Below, piece by piece: positions 24,889 to 33,603 of a stretch of DNA of 64,000 nt. The position numbers and the translations under genes were made by a program. This DNA is from Sphingomonas liriopis (GTDB lineage Bacteria > Pseudomonadota > Alphaproteobacteria > Sphingomonadales > Sphingomonadaceae). The stretch covers positions 1 to 64,000 of the forward strand of contig NZ_JAMLDY010000017.1 of assembly GCF_024211255.1 (NCBI RefSeq), read 5' to 3'. Position 1 is the first letter of the stretch, and each line of letters opens with the position of its first letter. The notes below the pieces were generated by a model, which saw only the letters and a list, made by a program, of their open reading frames with translations, was not told where the DNA came from and did not search any database.

Positions 24889-24977
24889 GCGGCGACCGCA
24901 TTCATTCGATCGATGCCCACGCGCGGATCGCCAGCCTGAAGGGCTATCGGGGCGGCAAGGATATGGAGCCCGCATGA
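24885..24977 (+). CDS. 30-aa ORF coupled on both sides
   Basis: An ATG overlaps the flavoprotein stop (ATGA at 24885-24888), and the ORF's own TGA overlaps the ATG of the next SDR (24974-24977). The 30-residue product starts MSGDRIHSIDAHARI and ends KDMEPA. Two ATGA junctions in a row mean ribosomes could pass from the flavoprotein through this ORF to the SDR. It may be a true small protein, or a leftover of a deleted gene kept because it preserves coupling. No homologue is known to me. Confidence 0.5.
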   Translation: MSGDRIHSIDAHARIASLKGYRGGKDMEPA

Positions 24978-25723
24978 CCGATCTTTCGGGCAAGGTCGCG
25001 ATCGTCACCGGCGGCGGGCAAGGCGTCGGCTTCGGGATCGCAAGCGCGCTGGCGGGCGCGGGCGCGCGGGTGATGATCTCGGGGCGCGACGAGGACCGGT
25101 TGCGCGCGGCGGTGGCTCGGATCGAGGGCGCATCGTGCCACGTGTCCGACGTGCGCGACCCGACGGGACTCGACGCGCTGGTCGCCGCGACGCTCGACGC
25201 GTTCGGCGCGATCGACATCCTGGTCAACAACGCGCAGCAGGTGCCGCTCGGCCGGCTGGCGGATGTTTCCGACGAGGCGTTCGTCGCGGGGTTCGAGAGC
25301 GGGCCATTGGCCACGTTCCGGCTGATGAAGCGGGTCGCGCCGCACATGGGCGCGCGTGGCGGCGGCGTCATCTTCAACCTGGTCAGTTCGGCGGGCGTGC
25401 GCTGGGACATGGGCGGGTTCGGTGCCTATGGCGCGGTCAAGCAGGCGACGCGGGTCCTCACCCGCGCGGCCGCGTCCGAATGGGGCGCGGACGGCATCCG
25501 CGTGCTGTCGATCGCGCCGCACGCGCTGAGCGAGGCGATGCAGGCGTGGATCGAAGCGAACCCGTCCGAGGCCACCGCCTTCTTCCGCACGATCCCGCTC
25601 AAGCGGCTGGGCGATCCGCACGACGACATCGGCCGCGCAGTCGTGCTGCTGTGTGATCCGGCGGCGAGCTATCTGACCGGCGCCACCATCCCGCTCGACG
25701 GCGGGCAGGCGAATTTCGACTGA
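24974..25723 (+). CDS. SDR-family oxidoreductase
   Basis: The 249-aa SDR starts MTDLSGKVAIVTGGGQGVGFG and has NNAQQVPLG in place of NNAG. Its catalytic YGAVK lies in a somewhat divergent setting (GFGAYGAVKQATRVLTRAAA). It ends TIPLDGGQANFD. The start is fixed by the overlap with the 30-aa ORF. It lies between the flavoprotein and the EthD-type gene, so it likely works on the same ring ketone or alcohol. Confidence 0.87.
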   Translation: MTDLSGKVAIVTGGGQGVGFGIASALAGAGARVMISGRDEDRLRAAVARIEGASCHVSDVRDPTGLDALVAATLDAFGAIDILVNNAQQVPLGRLADVSDEAFVAGFESGPLATFRLMKRVAPHMGARGGGVIFNLVSSAGVRWDMGGFGAYGAVKQATRVLTRAAASEWGADGIRVLSIAPHALSEAMQAWIEANPSEATAFFRTIPLKRLGDPHDDIGRAVVLLCDPAASYLTGATIPLDGGQANFD

Positions 25724-25734
25724 GGACCCGATCG

Positions 25735-26454
25735 ATGCAGAAGGTGATCTATGCGCTGTGGCGCCGCGGGAACGAGGATCGCACGGCGCTCAACGTGCGG
25801 CTTCGCGACACGATGGCGCCTGCGTTGCTGGCGCGCGACGACGTGCGGGGCATACGGCTGAACCTGCAGGACGACGATGTCGTCCGCGCCGCCGGGCTGC
25901 GGATGCGTTGCGGCGGCGCCGAACAGCCCGACGCGGTCGTCCAGCTTTGGCTCGACGTCGCGCACGACGCGTTCCGTGCACCGATCGATGCGCTGCTGTC
26001 CGACGGTGGCACGCGGATCGCGGCGTGGCTGGTGATGGCGTCGACCGTGATCCGCAACCCCGACACGCCCGCGCCGCCGGGCACGCGGACCAAGGGGTTC
26101 TCGCAGATCTGCTTCCTCAAACGGCCCGCGCATCTCGACGAGCCGGCGTGGCGCCATGCCTGGCAGGGGTTGCACACGTCGGTCGCGATCGAGACGCAGG
26201 CGAATTTCGAATATATCCAGAACCTGATCGTCCGCCCGCTGGTCGCGGGGCCGCACGACTATGCCGCGATCGTCGAGGAATGCTTTCCCGCCGACGCGAT
26301 GGACGATCCGTACGTGTTCTTCGACGCGGTCGGCGACGAGGCCCAGTTCACCCGCAATACGAAGGCGATGGCGGACAGTTGCGCGCGCTTCATCGGGGCG
26401 GATTGCGTCGACCTGCTCCCGACCAGCCAGTACGACCTGCGTGTCGCCGGATAG
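25735..26454 (+). CDS. EthD-domain protein
   Basis: The protein of 239 aa has an EthD/ferredoxin-like dimeric domain in its C-terminal half, from about residue 115: SQICFLKRPAHLDEPAWRHAWQGLH through FEYIQNLIVRPL to FFDAVGDEAQF. The N-terminal half looks like a more diverged copy of the same alpha-beta fold. EthD proteins are small accessory or lyase-like factors found with P450 and ring-degrading operons. Role here is not known. The gene is 11 bp after the SDR and is closed by a bidirectional terminator. Confidence 0.75.
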   Translation: MQKVIYALWRRGNEDRTALNVRLRDTMAPALLARDDVRGIRLNLQDDDVVRAAGLRMRCGGAEQPDAVVQLWLDVAHDAFRAPIDALLSDGGTRIAAWLVMASTVIRNPDTPAPPGTRTKGFSQICFLKRPAHLDEPAWRHAWQGLHTSVAIETQANFEYIQNLIVRPLVAGPHDYAAIVEECFPADAMDDPYVFFDAVGDEAQFTRNTKAMADSCARFIGADCVDLLPTSQYDLRVAG

Positions 26455-26458
26455 CGAA

Positions 26459-26495
26459 GACTGCCGGTCGCGCACCCCCCGCGCGGCCGGCAGTC
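26459..26495. terminator. Bidirectional hairpin terminator
   Basis: GACTGCCGGTCGCGC and GCGCGGCCGGCAGTC form a 15-bp stem with one mismatch and a seven-base loop. It lies between the convergent EthD and VOC genes. Confidence 0.75.
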
Positions 26496-26501
26496 CCGTC
26501 C

Positions 26502-26909
26502 TCACGCGACGGGCGGGTTCCAGGCGCCCGTCACCTGGACGACCTCGATCAGATTGTCCTCCGGATCGGTGACGAACGCGACCCGGACGCCATGTTCTGG
26601 CATGTCCGTGGCCGCTTGGACGAGCGCTCCACCCGCCCCCGTCGCGCGTTCGACGAACGCGTCGACGTCCTCGGTCTGGAAGCCCAGGATCACGCTGTCG
26701 CCGGTCGCGCCCGCGCGATCGAGCCACTTCCACAGGACGAAGGTCGCCGCCCCCTGTCCCGTGGGGTTGAACAGGATCTCGTCGATCTTGCGGTCGTTGA
26801 CCGCGGCGGAGACACGCGCCAGCTCGGTCAGCCGGCACACCGTCTTGTAGAAGGTGGCGGTCGCCTCGAGATCGTCGACGATCAGTTTGGTGAAGCCGAA
26901 ATGGTCCAT
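26502..26909 (-). CDS. VOC-family (glyoxalase/dioxygenase fold) protein
   Basis: The protein of 135 aa has two beta-alpha-beta-beta-beta modules (FGFTKLIVDDLEATATFYKTV and VILGFQTEDVDAFVERATGAGG) and ends DPEDNLIEVVQ. Likely metal-ligand positions are His near residue 3-5 and the Glu in LIEVV. Members isomerise, cleave or epimerise small ketones and esters. ATG 26909 is used; a GTG two codons upstream is possible. It is 22 bp downstream of the TonB receptor gene on the same strand, so the two are probably co-transcribed. Confidence 0.82.
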   Translation of the reverse strand: MDHFGFTKLIVDDLEATATFYKTVCRLTELARVSAAVNDRKIDEILFNPTGQGAATFVLWKWLDRAGATGDSVILGFQTEDVDAFVERATGAGGALVQAATDMPEHGVRVAFVTDPEDNLIEVVQVTGAWNPPVA

Positions 26910-26931
26910 CGTCACTATCCTGTTCCCGCGC

Positions 26932-29373
26932 TTACCAGTTGAAGTTGAGCGACACGCCGATCTCGCGCGGTGGCGAAATGACAGCCGTACGATATCCTGA
27001 GTCGAACGGTGCGCCCGCCGCCCCGGTCGGCTGGAACGTCACCGGATCGAGCCCCGTCGTCGGGTAGGTCGCGACCCCCTGGCCGACCCGTGTCGCCCGT
27101 GCCTGATCGAGCAGGTTCTTGGCGAAGACACTGAGCTCCCACTTGTTGTCTGGTCCGCGCAGCCCGCCGAACAGGCTGATGTTGGTGAACGCACGATATG
27201 AGTAGTTGTCGAGCTCGGAGTCGAAACCCGGACGATAGCTCACCAGCCCGCGCAGGAACGGCTGGAGCTGTCCCGCCGCGAAATGGACCTCGCCATTGGC
27301 GGTCAGATTGAAGCGGGGTATCTGTGCCAGCCGGTCGTTGCGCGTGCATACCGCGACCTGCCGGCCGGCGGGCACCCGCGGCGTCCCGTTCGAATCCGGT
27401 GCACCATCGCCATTGTAATCGTTGCAGTAAATCTGCGCATTGTCGTAATGCGCATCGGCGTAGCTGGCGTTGACCGACAGATCGAAGGCGTCGCTGATGC
27501 GCGCCGAAATCTGCCCTTCGATCCCGCGTGAGCTGGCGTTGCCAAACGTGGGCAGCGGCGCGGTCGACGGATCGACCGCCCCCGCGACGCGCGACGAATT
27601 CGTCGTCAGGGCGGGCTCATAGCCGATATAGTTCTTGAACTTCTGGTAGAAGGCGGAGACGTTCACGTTGACCCGCCGCTCGAACAGACTGGTCTTGATG
27701 CCCACCTCGCCCGAGTCCGACGTTTCCTTGGGCGTGATGAGGATGCTGCTGTCGAGCGGCGTCGTGACCGCGACCGCCGACACGCCCGGACGGAACGAGC
27801 GGCCATAGCTGACATAGGTGGTGACGTCGGGCGTCACCTTCCACGTCAGGCTGGCGCCGCCGGTCAGCGCGCGGAAATGCTGGTCCGCGCCTTGCGGCGA
27901 GATCGTCGGGAAGTTCTTGAGCTGGTAGATGCCGAACGTCGGCAGGAAGACGCTGAGGAAACTCTGGCGCCGGATATCCGCCCAGTTGTAGCGCGCGCCA
28001 GCCTCGATCTTCAAAGTCGGCGTGAACTCATAGCCGACCGAGGCCGTCCCCGAATAGGCGATCGACTTCACCGGAACCTGGACCGCGACGTCGATCGGGA
28101 AGGTCGCGAGAGCGGCGGGCAATGGCGTGAACGCGAATCCGCTGAACACGTCGTTCTCCTGCGTGACATCGACGCTGTTCTTGGTGTTGAAATAATTCCC
28201 ACCGACGCTCCAGCTGAACGGCCCGTCCCCGCTCGACGTCAGCCGCAGATCGGCATTCCATGTCCTGTAGGGAATGCTAGTGGTCTGGTTCAGCGACTTG
28301 TTGGGAACCGCATTGGCAACATCCTGATCGCGGCTCTGCTTGAGCAGCGTATCTTGGTAGCCGCCATTGAACGACAGGGTCGCGCCGTCGAAATGATAGT
28401 CCGCCGCCAGCGTGACGAGGTTGGTGCGATTCTGGAAGCGCGGTCGCGCCTCGGTCACGGAACGACGGTCACCGATCGAAAGAGCCGGGCCGCTACGCGA
28501 CGGATCGAGCAGACTGGGCTGCTTGCCCGGCCCGAATACCGCGATGTAGGGCGACACGTCGTTGGTGAGATACTGGTAGGTCAGCACCGAATTGAACTTG
28601 CTCGACGGCGACCAACGCAGCGACAAGCGCGCACTTTCGGTGTCGCCGCGCGAGCGCTCGCCATTCACGTTGCGGACTTGGTTCGCCCGGTTCGCGTCGA
28701 CCAGCACCGCGCCGCGGATCGCCAGCGTGCCGGGCACCAGGGGGATGCTCGCACCGCCCTGAAAATTACCGCTGCCCCGAAGCGTGCCGGTCGCCTGGAC
28801 ATAGCCCTCGGGCTCGTTCAGGTTGGGCCGCCGCGTGGTGAGCGTGATCGAACCCGCCGGCGATGTCTGCCCGCGGAAGATGCCCTGCGGACCGCGCAGC
28901 ACCTCGATCTGGCCGACATCGTAGATGCCGGTGAATGCGGTCTGCGGATCTACGGGCACCTCGTTGATATAGACGGTCACGGCGGGCGATGATCCCGAGT
29001 CCGGATCGAAGGTGACGCCGCGCAAGGTCGCGACGTTCGAGCGGCCGTCGTTGTTGGTCAGCTGAAGCCCCGGCGACAGAGCCTGGACGTCCTTGAAATC
29101 GAACAGGTTGAGCTTTTTGATGTCCGCGCCCGACACCACGTCTACCGACAGCGGGACATCCTTCAACGCTTCCGCACGACGTGTCGCGGTGACGATGATC
29201 TCCGCGCTGTCCTGCGTCGCTTCGGAACCGGGGCGGGGGTTGTCGGTGCGCGCTTCCGGGGTCGGCTGTACAGCGCTGGGGACCGCGCCGGGCGCTGCCT
29301 CCTGGGCCATCGCCGGTACGCTCCACGCCAGCAAGCTACCCGATAGGAACAAAGTCGCGCGAACGGTAACCAT
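26932..29373 (-). CDS. TonB-dependent outer-membrane receptor
   Basis: The protein of about 813 aa has a signal peptide (MVTVRATLFLSGSLLAWSVPAMAQ). A sphingomonad-type TonB box region (SAEIIVTATRRAE) and plug follow (VLRGPQGIFRGQTSPAGSITLTTRRP). The long beta-barrel ends in GVSLNFNW with a C-terminal aromatic residue. It should take up a bulky substrate across the outer membrane with TonB energy. ATG 29373 is preferred, being correctly spaced from GGAGGGG; GTG 29379 is the alternative. A TACGCA box lies upstream at 29416. It is one of two such receptors in the island, both beside catabolic genes, so they may import the glycoside or aglycone. Confidence 0.92.
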   Translation of the reverse strand: MVTVRATLFLSGSLLAWSVPAMAQEAAPGAVPSAVQPTPEARTDNPRPGSEATQDSAEIIVTATRRAEALKDVPLSVDVVSGADIKKLNLFDFKDVQALSPGLQLTNNDGRSNVATLRGVTFDPDSGSSPAVTVYINEVPVDPQTAFTGIYDVGQIEVLRGPQGIFRGQTSPAGSITLTTRRPNLNEPEGYVQATGTLRGSGNFQGGASIPLVPGTLAIRGAVLVDANRANQVRNVNGERSRGDTESARLSLRWSPSSKFNSVLTYQYLTNDVSPYIAVFGPGKQPSLLDPSRSGPALSIGDRRSVTEARPRFQNRTNLVTLAADYHFDGATLSFNGGYQDTLLKQSRDQDVANAVPNKSLNQTTSIPYRTWNADLRLTSSGDGPFSWSVGGNYFNTKNSVDVTQENDVFSGFAFTPLPAALATFPIDVAVQVPVKSIAYSGTASVGYEFTPTLKIEAGARYNWADIRRQSFLSVFLPTFGIYQLKNFPTISPQGADQHFRALTGGASLTWKVTPDVTTYVSYGRSFRPGVSAVAVTTPLDSSILITPKETSDSGEVGIKTSLFERRVNVNVSAFYQKFKNYIGYEPALTTNSSRVAGAVDPSTAPLPTFGNASSRGIEGQISARISDAFDLSVNASYADAHYDNAQIYCNDYNGDGAPDSNGTPRVPAGRQVAVCTRNDRLAQIPRFNLTANGEVHFAAGQLQPFLRGLVSYRPGFDSELDNYSYRAFTNISLFGGLRGPDNKWELSVFAKNLLDQARATRVGQGVATYPTTGLDPVTFQPTGAAGAPFDSGYRTAVISPPREIGVSLNFNW

Positions 29374-29415
29374 ATCCACCCCTCCGATAATGCGCAGCTT
29401 ATAGCCGTCTTCTAA

Positions 29416-29424
29416 TACGCAAAT
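29416..29424. promoter_or_regulatory. TACGCA box upstream of the TonB receptor
   Basis: TACGCAAAT lies about 43 bases before the receptor start, and a possible minus-strand -10 (TATAAG) lies between them. The same nine bases occur upstream of the tandem Lrp genes (31589) and, reversed, at 3947. Confidence 0.55.
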
Positions 29425-29460
29425 CGCGAATACGGCGGAGTGGCGGAATTTGCAATGCCC

Positions 29461-30381
29461 TTACGCAGCCGAGGCGTCAGCGCCATCGCCGAACCACGCA
29501 ACGGTTGACGCGACAGACACACCGATGCGGATGCGGCTGAGTTCGCTTGCCCAATAGGCGGCCGATCCATCCGCGAGTCGCCAGACGTGCAGACATCGCA
29601 TCAGCATCTGCAGATCATGTTCCTCGCTGATCCCGATCGCACCGAACACGCCATGTGCGATACCCGCAATCTCCGCCGCCGCGATCGCCGCACCGTGCTT
29701 GGCGACGGCTGCGTCGCGCGCACCCGGGACGATATCACCCCGGTGCCGATCCCGGCCGCGATTCGCGCCGCGACCGACTGCTCCGCCATCACCGCCAGCT
29801 GCTGTCGGCCGATCGGCTTGCCGAACGGGGTGCGGTCTTTGGCATGGGCCAGAATCAGATCGAGAATGTGCGTAGCGGCACCCGCGATCAGATGCGCACG
29901 CAGCATCGCCGACACCGGCCGCATCGCGACGCTGCCGGGTATGTCCAGGACGGCATCCAGCGCGCCGCCGTTGGACGGACCGTGCGTCGGCGTCGGCGGC
30001 GAGAGCGTGGGTGTCTCGGTCGTGCCGTGCAGCGCGTGTTCCGCAAAAACGCCACCCGGCGTCACGCCGCTGCCCGTGACCAGAACGATCGGCCCGTCGG
30101 GCCGCGCCAGTCCCGCGCGGGCAAGTAACGCCCGCGCCAGCATCGTCTCGCCGACCGGCAACGGCACGGCATGATGCCCCAGCAGCGTCAGCAGCGGCCC
30201 GACCTGCGCCATCGACAGGCCCGCGCTGCCTTCCGCTTCGGGACCAGCGCGTCGGGGAACCCGCTGTCGGCAACGCCTGCCACATGGCACGCCAGTCGCT
30301 GCCGCGTTCGATCGCGCGCACCGCATCCAGGCTCGATACGTCCGCCAGCAGACGCGCGAAGGGTTCGGTCAGTTCGTCCAT
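29461..30381 (-). pseudogene. Acyl-CoA dehydrogenase, at least three frame breaks
   Basis: Starting at ATG 30381 (MDELTEPFARLLADV), the sequence changes frame at least twice within 30230-30290, where ADSGFPDALVP and EAEGSAGLSMAQVGPLLTLLGHHAVPLP lie in different frames. It changes again near 29740, where the first frame resumes with GARDAAVAKHGAAIAAAEIAGIAHGVFGAIGISEEHDL. The assembled protein is a short acyl-CoA dehydrogenase of about 300 aa, the size of the smaller subunit of steroid-type heteromeric dehydrogenases. It must be inactive. Confidence 0.85.
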
Positions 30382-30515
30382 CGGTTCACCTCAGCCTCAG
30401 GCCGCGCGCTGATGCCGCGCAGGATTTCGCGCGTGCCCCCGCGCAACGAAAAGCTCGGAGCGATCTGCGTCGTGTAGAGCCCGGCCCAACCGCCTTGGCC
30501 AGCCGCGACGATGGC
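30369..30515 (-). pseudogene. Acyl-CoA dehydrogenase, 3' end only
   Basis: The frame reads AIVAAGQGGWAGLYTTQIAPSFSLRGGT, then REILRGISAR and a stop at 30369-30371. GGTxEILRxIIA is the typical C-terminus of acyl-CoA dehydrogenases. The stop overlaps the start of the next acyl-CoA dehydrogenase gene, the normal arrangement for a coupled pair. All sequence upstream of about 30515 has been replaced by the end of the Lrp gene, so a deletion joined the two. Confidence 0.8.
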
Positions 30516-30519
30516 GCGG

Positions 30520-30996
30520 TCAGGCCGAGGCGGAAATCTTTGCCACGCCCGCTTCGTATTTCAGATTGTGGATCGAGATCGACGTCTCGACCCGGCGGAC
30601 GCCCGCCAGCGTACGAATCCGATCGGTGACCAGGTCGTTCAACCCCTCGACGCTGGTCATCAAGGCCATCGCCATCAGGCTGTAGCGACCCAGCAGAACG
30701 ATGACGCATCCGATCTCCGCCATGTCGGACAGCTCGCGCGCGAGCGCTGCAACCCGCGACGGATCCGCGTCGATACCGATCATGCACAGGTTGGGGGAGC
30801 CCGCCATCCGGAAATCGGTCACGACCGTGAACTGGATCAGCCCTTCGGCCTGCAGCCGTTTGATCCGCGTGCGGATCGTGCCTTCGGTCACGCCCAGATC
30901 GGCGGCGATCCCGCGGTTCGACACGCGCGCGTCGCGCGACAGTTTGTCGACGATCTTGCGGTCGAGCTCGTCGAGGCGACTGTTCGCGCCGTTCAC
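30520..30996 (-). CDS. Lrp/AsnC-family transcriptional regulator
   Basis: The 158-aa protein has an N-terminal helix-turn-helix (LDELDRKIVDKLSRDARVSNRGIAADLGVTEGTIRTRIKRLQAEGLI) and a RAM domain (FRMAGSPNLCMIGIDADPS to TSISIHNLKYEAG). Its ATG overlaps the stop of the Lrp gene before it (ATGA-type overlap, 30993-30996), so the two regulators are made together and may form hetero-oligomers. It is intact between two decayed stretches. It is a candidate for the protein that binds the TACGCA boxes, based on its location. Confidence 0.9.
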   Translation of the reverse strand: MNGANSRLDELDRKIVDKLSRDARVSNRGIAADLGVTEGTIRTRIKRLQAEGLIQFTVVTDFRMAGSPNLCMIGIDADPSRVAALARELSDMAEIGCVIVLLGRYSLMAMALMTSVEGLNDLVTDRIRTLAGVRRVETSISIHNLKYEAGVAKISASA

Positions 30997-31475
30997 AGCG
31001 GCACCACGTTGAATTCGAACTTGACGATGTCGGCGGCGATGCCGGGGCTGATGTGGGTCACGCCGTGGATCGCGGCGATGTGTTCGAGGAGCAAGGTGTT
31101 GATCTCGCCGAAATCGTGCAGCCCCACCAGCAGCTCCAGTTCGTGCGGACCATTCATGATGTTGACGCTCAATACCTCTGGCAGCTTCGCCAGATCGCGA
31201 CCGACCTGGCGCACGTCGCGCCCCTGCACCTTGACGCCGAGCGCGATCAGCACGTTGTAGTTATGCGCGGAGAAGTCGGTGACAGCGACGACACGCATGA
31301 CGTGCGCATCTTCCATGCGCCGAAGCCGGGTCGATACCGTCGCGGCGGTTACCGAGAGCCGGTCGGCCAGTTCCTGGTTCGTCGCGCGTCCGTTGACCCG
31401 CAGAAGCTCGATGAGCTTCGTATCGAGGTCGTCCAGCGTCGGCGCCGAAAAGGCCTTCCCGTTTCGGATCTGCAT
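30993..31475 (-). CDS. Lrp/AsnC-family transcriptional regulator
   Basis: The 160-aa protein has helix-turn-helix LDDLDTKLIELLRVNGRATNQELADRLSVTAATVSTRLRRMEDAHVM and a RAM domain containing NGPHELELLVGLHDFGEINTLLLEHI. It is only distantly similar to its overlapping neighbour, so the tandem is not a recent duplication. The upstream gap, shared with a divergent aldo/keto reductase gene, contains TACGCAAAT at 31589 and TGCGCATAT at 31628, consistent with autoregulation. Confidence 0.9.
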   Translation of the reverse strand: MQIRNGKAFSAPTLDDLDTKLIELLRVNGRATNQELADRLSVTAATVSTRLRRMEDAHVMRVVAVTDFSAHNYNVLIALGVKVQGRDVRQVGRDLAKLPEVLSVNIMNGPHELELLVGLHDFGEINTLLLEHIAAIHGVTHISPGIAADIVKFEFNVVPL

Positions 31476-31588
31476 TCAGCGTACTTTCTCGGTCATCCGC
31501 CGACGCATAACGCGACGATCCGGCAATCGCCAAGGGATAACGTCGTCAATCGACATACCCAGGACTGCGGCGCGTATCGCGCGAACGC

Positions 31589-31636
31589 TACGCAAATAGA
31601 ACGCCGGCGTCCATATTTGCCTTGAGTTGCGCATAT
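31589..31636. promoter_or_regulatory. TACGCA boxes between the Lrp pair and the aldo/keto reductase
   Basis: TACGCAAAT (31589-31597) and the near match TGCGCATAT (31628-31636) lie in the 224-bp divergent gap. Nothing else in this gap is recognisable. Confidence 0.5.
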
Positions 31637-31699
31637 CAGCGACGCTATCGTCCGATCCAGAACCGGCCGTTCCGCACGGTCGCATATATGGAGATCAGG

Positions 31700-32662
31700 A
31701 TGCTTGGCCACGTAACGCTTGCCCATACCGACCTGGACGTCAGCCGGCTGTGCTACGGCACGAACATGCTCGGCACCGCGATCGACCAGTCGGGCGCGAA
31801 CGCGATCCTCGACCGGTTCGCAAGCCTGGGCGGCAATTTCATCGATACCGCGCGCTCCTATGGCGACTGGATCCCCGACGCGCCCGCCGGCGCGAGCGAG
31901 CGGGCGATTGGCGCATGGCTCAAGACGCAGGTTCGCAAGGATTTCGTGATCGGCACCAAGGGCGGATTCTACGACATGCGCGCCGGCGACTACCGCAACC
32001 GCGTGACGCCGGCCGACATCGCCGATGATCTGTCGCAGAGTCGGGAGCATCTCGGCGTCGACACGATCGATCTGTACTGGCTGCACATGGACAATGCCGA
32101 GGCCCCCGTCGAGCCGATCGTCGACACGCTGATCGCGGCGAAGAGCGCGGGTCACATCCGCTGGTTCGGCGCCTCGAACTGGACGGCGGCACGCGTTCTG
32201 GAAGCGAACGCCTATGCCAAGTCCAAGGGTAGCGAAGGCTTCGTCGCGGTCCAGCCCTTCTGGGGTCTGGCCAAGCCGAACGAGCCCAATGCGATGCAGC
32301 AGGGCTATCAACTGTATTTCGAGGATCACGGCGCGTCGCTCATCGACGCCGGTCTCGCGATCGTGCCGTATTGCGGGCAGAGCCGAGGTTATTTCTCGAA
32401 GCTCGACGCCGGTGGCGCGACCGACGATCTCAAGGCATTCTACGACAATCCCGCCAACGAGGCCCGGTTCGAGGCGGCTCGCCGCGTCGCTGCGAACCGG
32501 GGCGTTCCGATCGCCGACGTCGTGCTCGCCTATCTGCTCAACCAGCCGGGGCAGGTGATCCCGATCTTCGGCGCATCGAGCCCGACGCGCGTCGAGGAGA
32601 GCGTCGGCGCGGCCGCGCTCACCCTGACCGCGGATGAGGTCGCGGAACTGCGCGCGGCCTGA
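31700..32662 (+). CDS. Aldo/keto reductase
   Basis: The 320-aa TIM-barrel protein has the AKR catalytic set: FIDTARSYGDW (Asp, Tyr), FVIGTKGG (Lys) and LYWLHMDN (His). NADP-binding residues lie in the C-terminal part (IFGASSPTRVEES). It starts at ATG 31700, six bases after GGAG; ATG 31688 is less well placed. It should reduce a ketone or aldehyde using NADPH. It is divergent from the Lrp pair and followed by a hairpin terminator. Confidence 0.9.
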   Translation: MLGHVTLAHTDLDVSRLCYGTNMLGTAIDQSGANAILDRFASLGGNFIDTARSYGDWIPDAPAGASERAIGAWLKTQVRKDFVIGTKGGFYDMRAGDYRNRVTPADIADDLSQSREHLGVDTIDLYWLHMDNAEAPVEPIVDTLIAAKSAGHIRWFGASNWTAARVLEANAYAKSKGSEGFVAVQPFWGLAKPNEPNAMQQGYQLYFEDHGASLIDAGLAIVPYCGQSRGYFSKLDAGGATDDLKAFYDNPANEARFEAARRVAANRGVPIADVVLAYLLNQPGQVIPIFGASSPTRVEESVGAAALTLTADEVAELRAA

Positions 32663-32673
32663 CGGTTGGCGGC

Positions 32674-32700
32674 GGCGTTACCGGCCCGTCCGGTGACGCC
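32674..32700 (+). terminator. Hairpin terminator after the aldo/keto reductase
   Basis: GGCGTTACCGG and CCGGTGACGCC form an 11-bp stem with one G:T pair. It starts 11 bases past the stop codon. Confidence 0.6.
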
Positions 32701-32787
32701 GTGGCCGCGGGTCTTCACAAGCACCGGCCGATGCCACGTCGTGCGATAGATCGACCCGCCGGCGGCAAAGCCGGACGAGTCGTCCCA

Positions 32788-33590
32788 TCATCCCTGCGCG
32801 CGTGTCATCGCGGCGACCGCCATCCGCACCCGATCGAGCATCGGTATCCCCGCCTCGATCGCAGACTGCTGCGGCACTTCGACGCTGACCGGCACGGACG
32901 CGTCCATGCCGGCGAGGACCTGCGCGATCGGAAAGCCCCCCTCACCCGGCAGCCATCGCTGGAGCCCCGCCTCCCACTCGATCCGGTCCGCAGCCATCGC
33001 CCCCGGCCCGTCGCTGACCTGGACGATGCGGATCGCCGGATCGGCCAGCCGCGACGCCATCAGCGGCCATTCGCCTGCGCGCATGAGGTGGAGCAGGTCG
33101 AGCGTCACGCCAACACCGTCGCACGCGACCGCGGCGACGGTATCCAGCGCGGCAACAAGCGACGCGACCTGCGACGGCGCGTAGAATTCCACCGCGAGCG
33201 CGATGCCGTGGCCTGCCGCCAGCGCGGCCAGTTCGCCTAGCCGCTCCACCCGGCGCTGCGGCTCACGATCGTAGCACAGCACGTTGGCCAGCGGCGCGCC
33301 CAGTTCGGCGGCGGCGGCCAGCGCCGGCTCAAAGTCGGCGACGATCGTGCGCCCGGTCATCGTGAACGGGTAGACCAGATCGACCGTCACCCCCGTGTCG
33401 CGCAGGACGTGCCGCAGGTCACGCACGCCGGCGGAATCACGGGTCAGGTCATAGGGTGGCATCGCCGGCAGCACCGGCATGGCGTGCAGGAAGGCACAGA
33501 TGCCGGTGCAGCCGTCGCGGCCGCCAGCCGCGCCAGTTCGACCGGCGTCGCATCGACGACCGTCAGGTGATCGAGCGACAGCCGCCGCAT
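32788..33590 (-). pseudogene. Sugar-phosphate-isomerase-like TIM-barrel protein, one frameshift
   Basis: From ATG 33590 the frame gives MRRLSLDHLTVVDATPVELARLAA. It must then shift near 33525 to continue CTGICAFLHAMPVLPAMPPYDLTRD and onward through DLVYPFTM, NVLCYDREPQRRVERLGELA, AVEFYAPSQV, GVTLDLLHLMRAGEWP and GEGGFPIAQVL. These match xylose-isomerase-like TIM barrels (isomerases or epimerases). A single frame break in a GC-rich run could be a sequencing error, but the gene lies in a zone of decay. It follows the aldolase remnant by 13 bp. Confidence 0.78.
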
Positions 33591-33603
33591 GCCCACCCCT
33601 CGC

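Noticed and set aside
23371..25410. A minus-strand frame of about 680 codons across the flavoprotein and SDR genes
   Set aside because: It is antisense to genes with clear catalytic motifs and has low-complexity composition.
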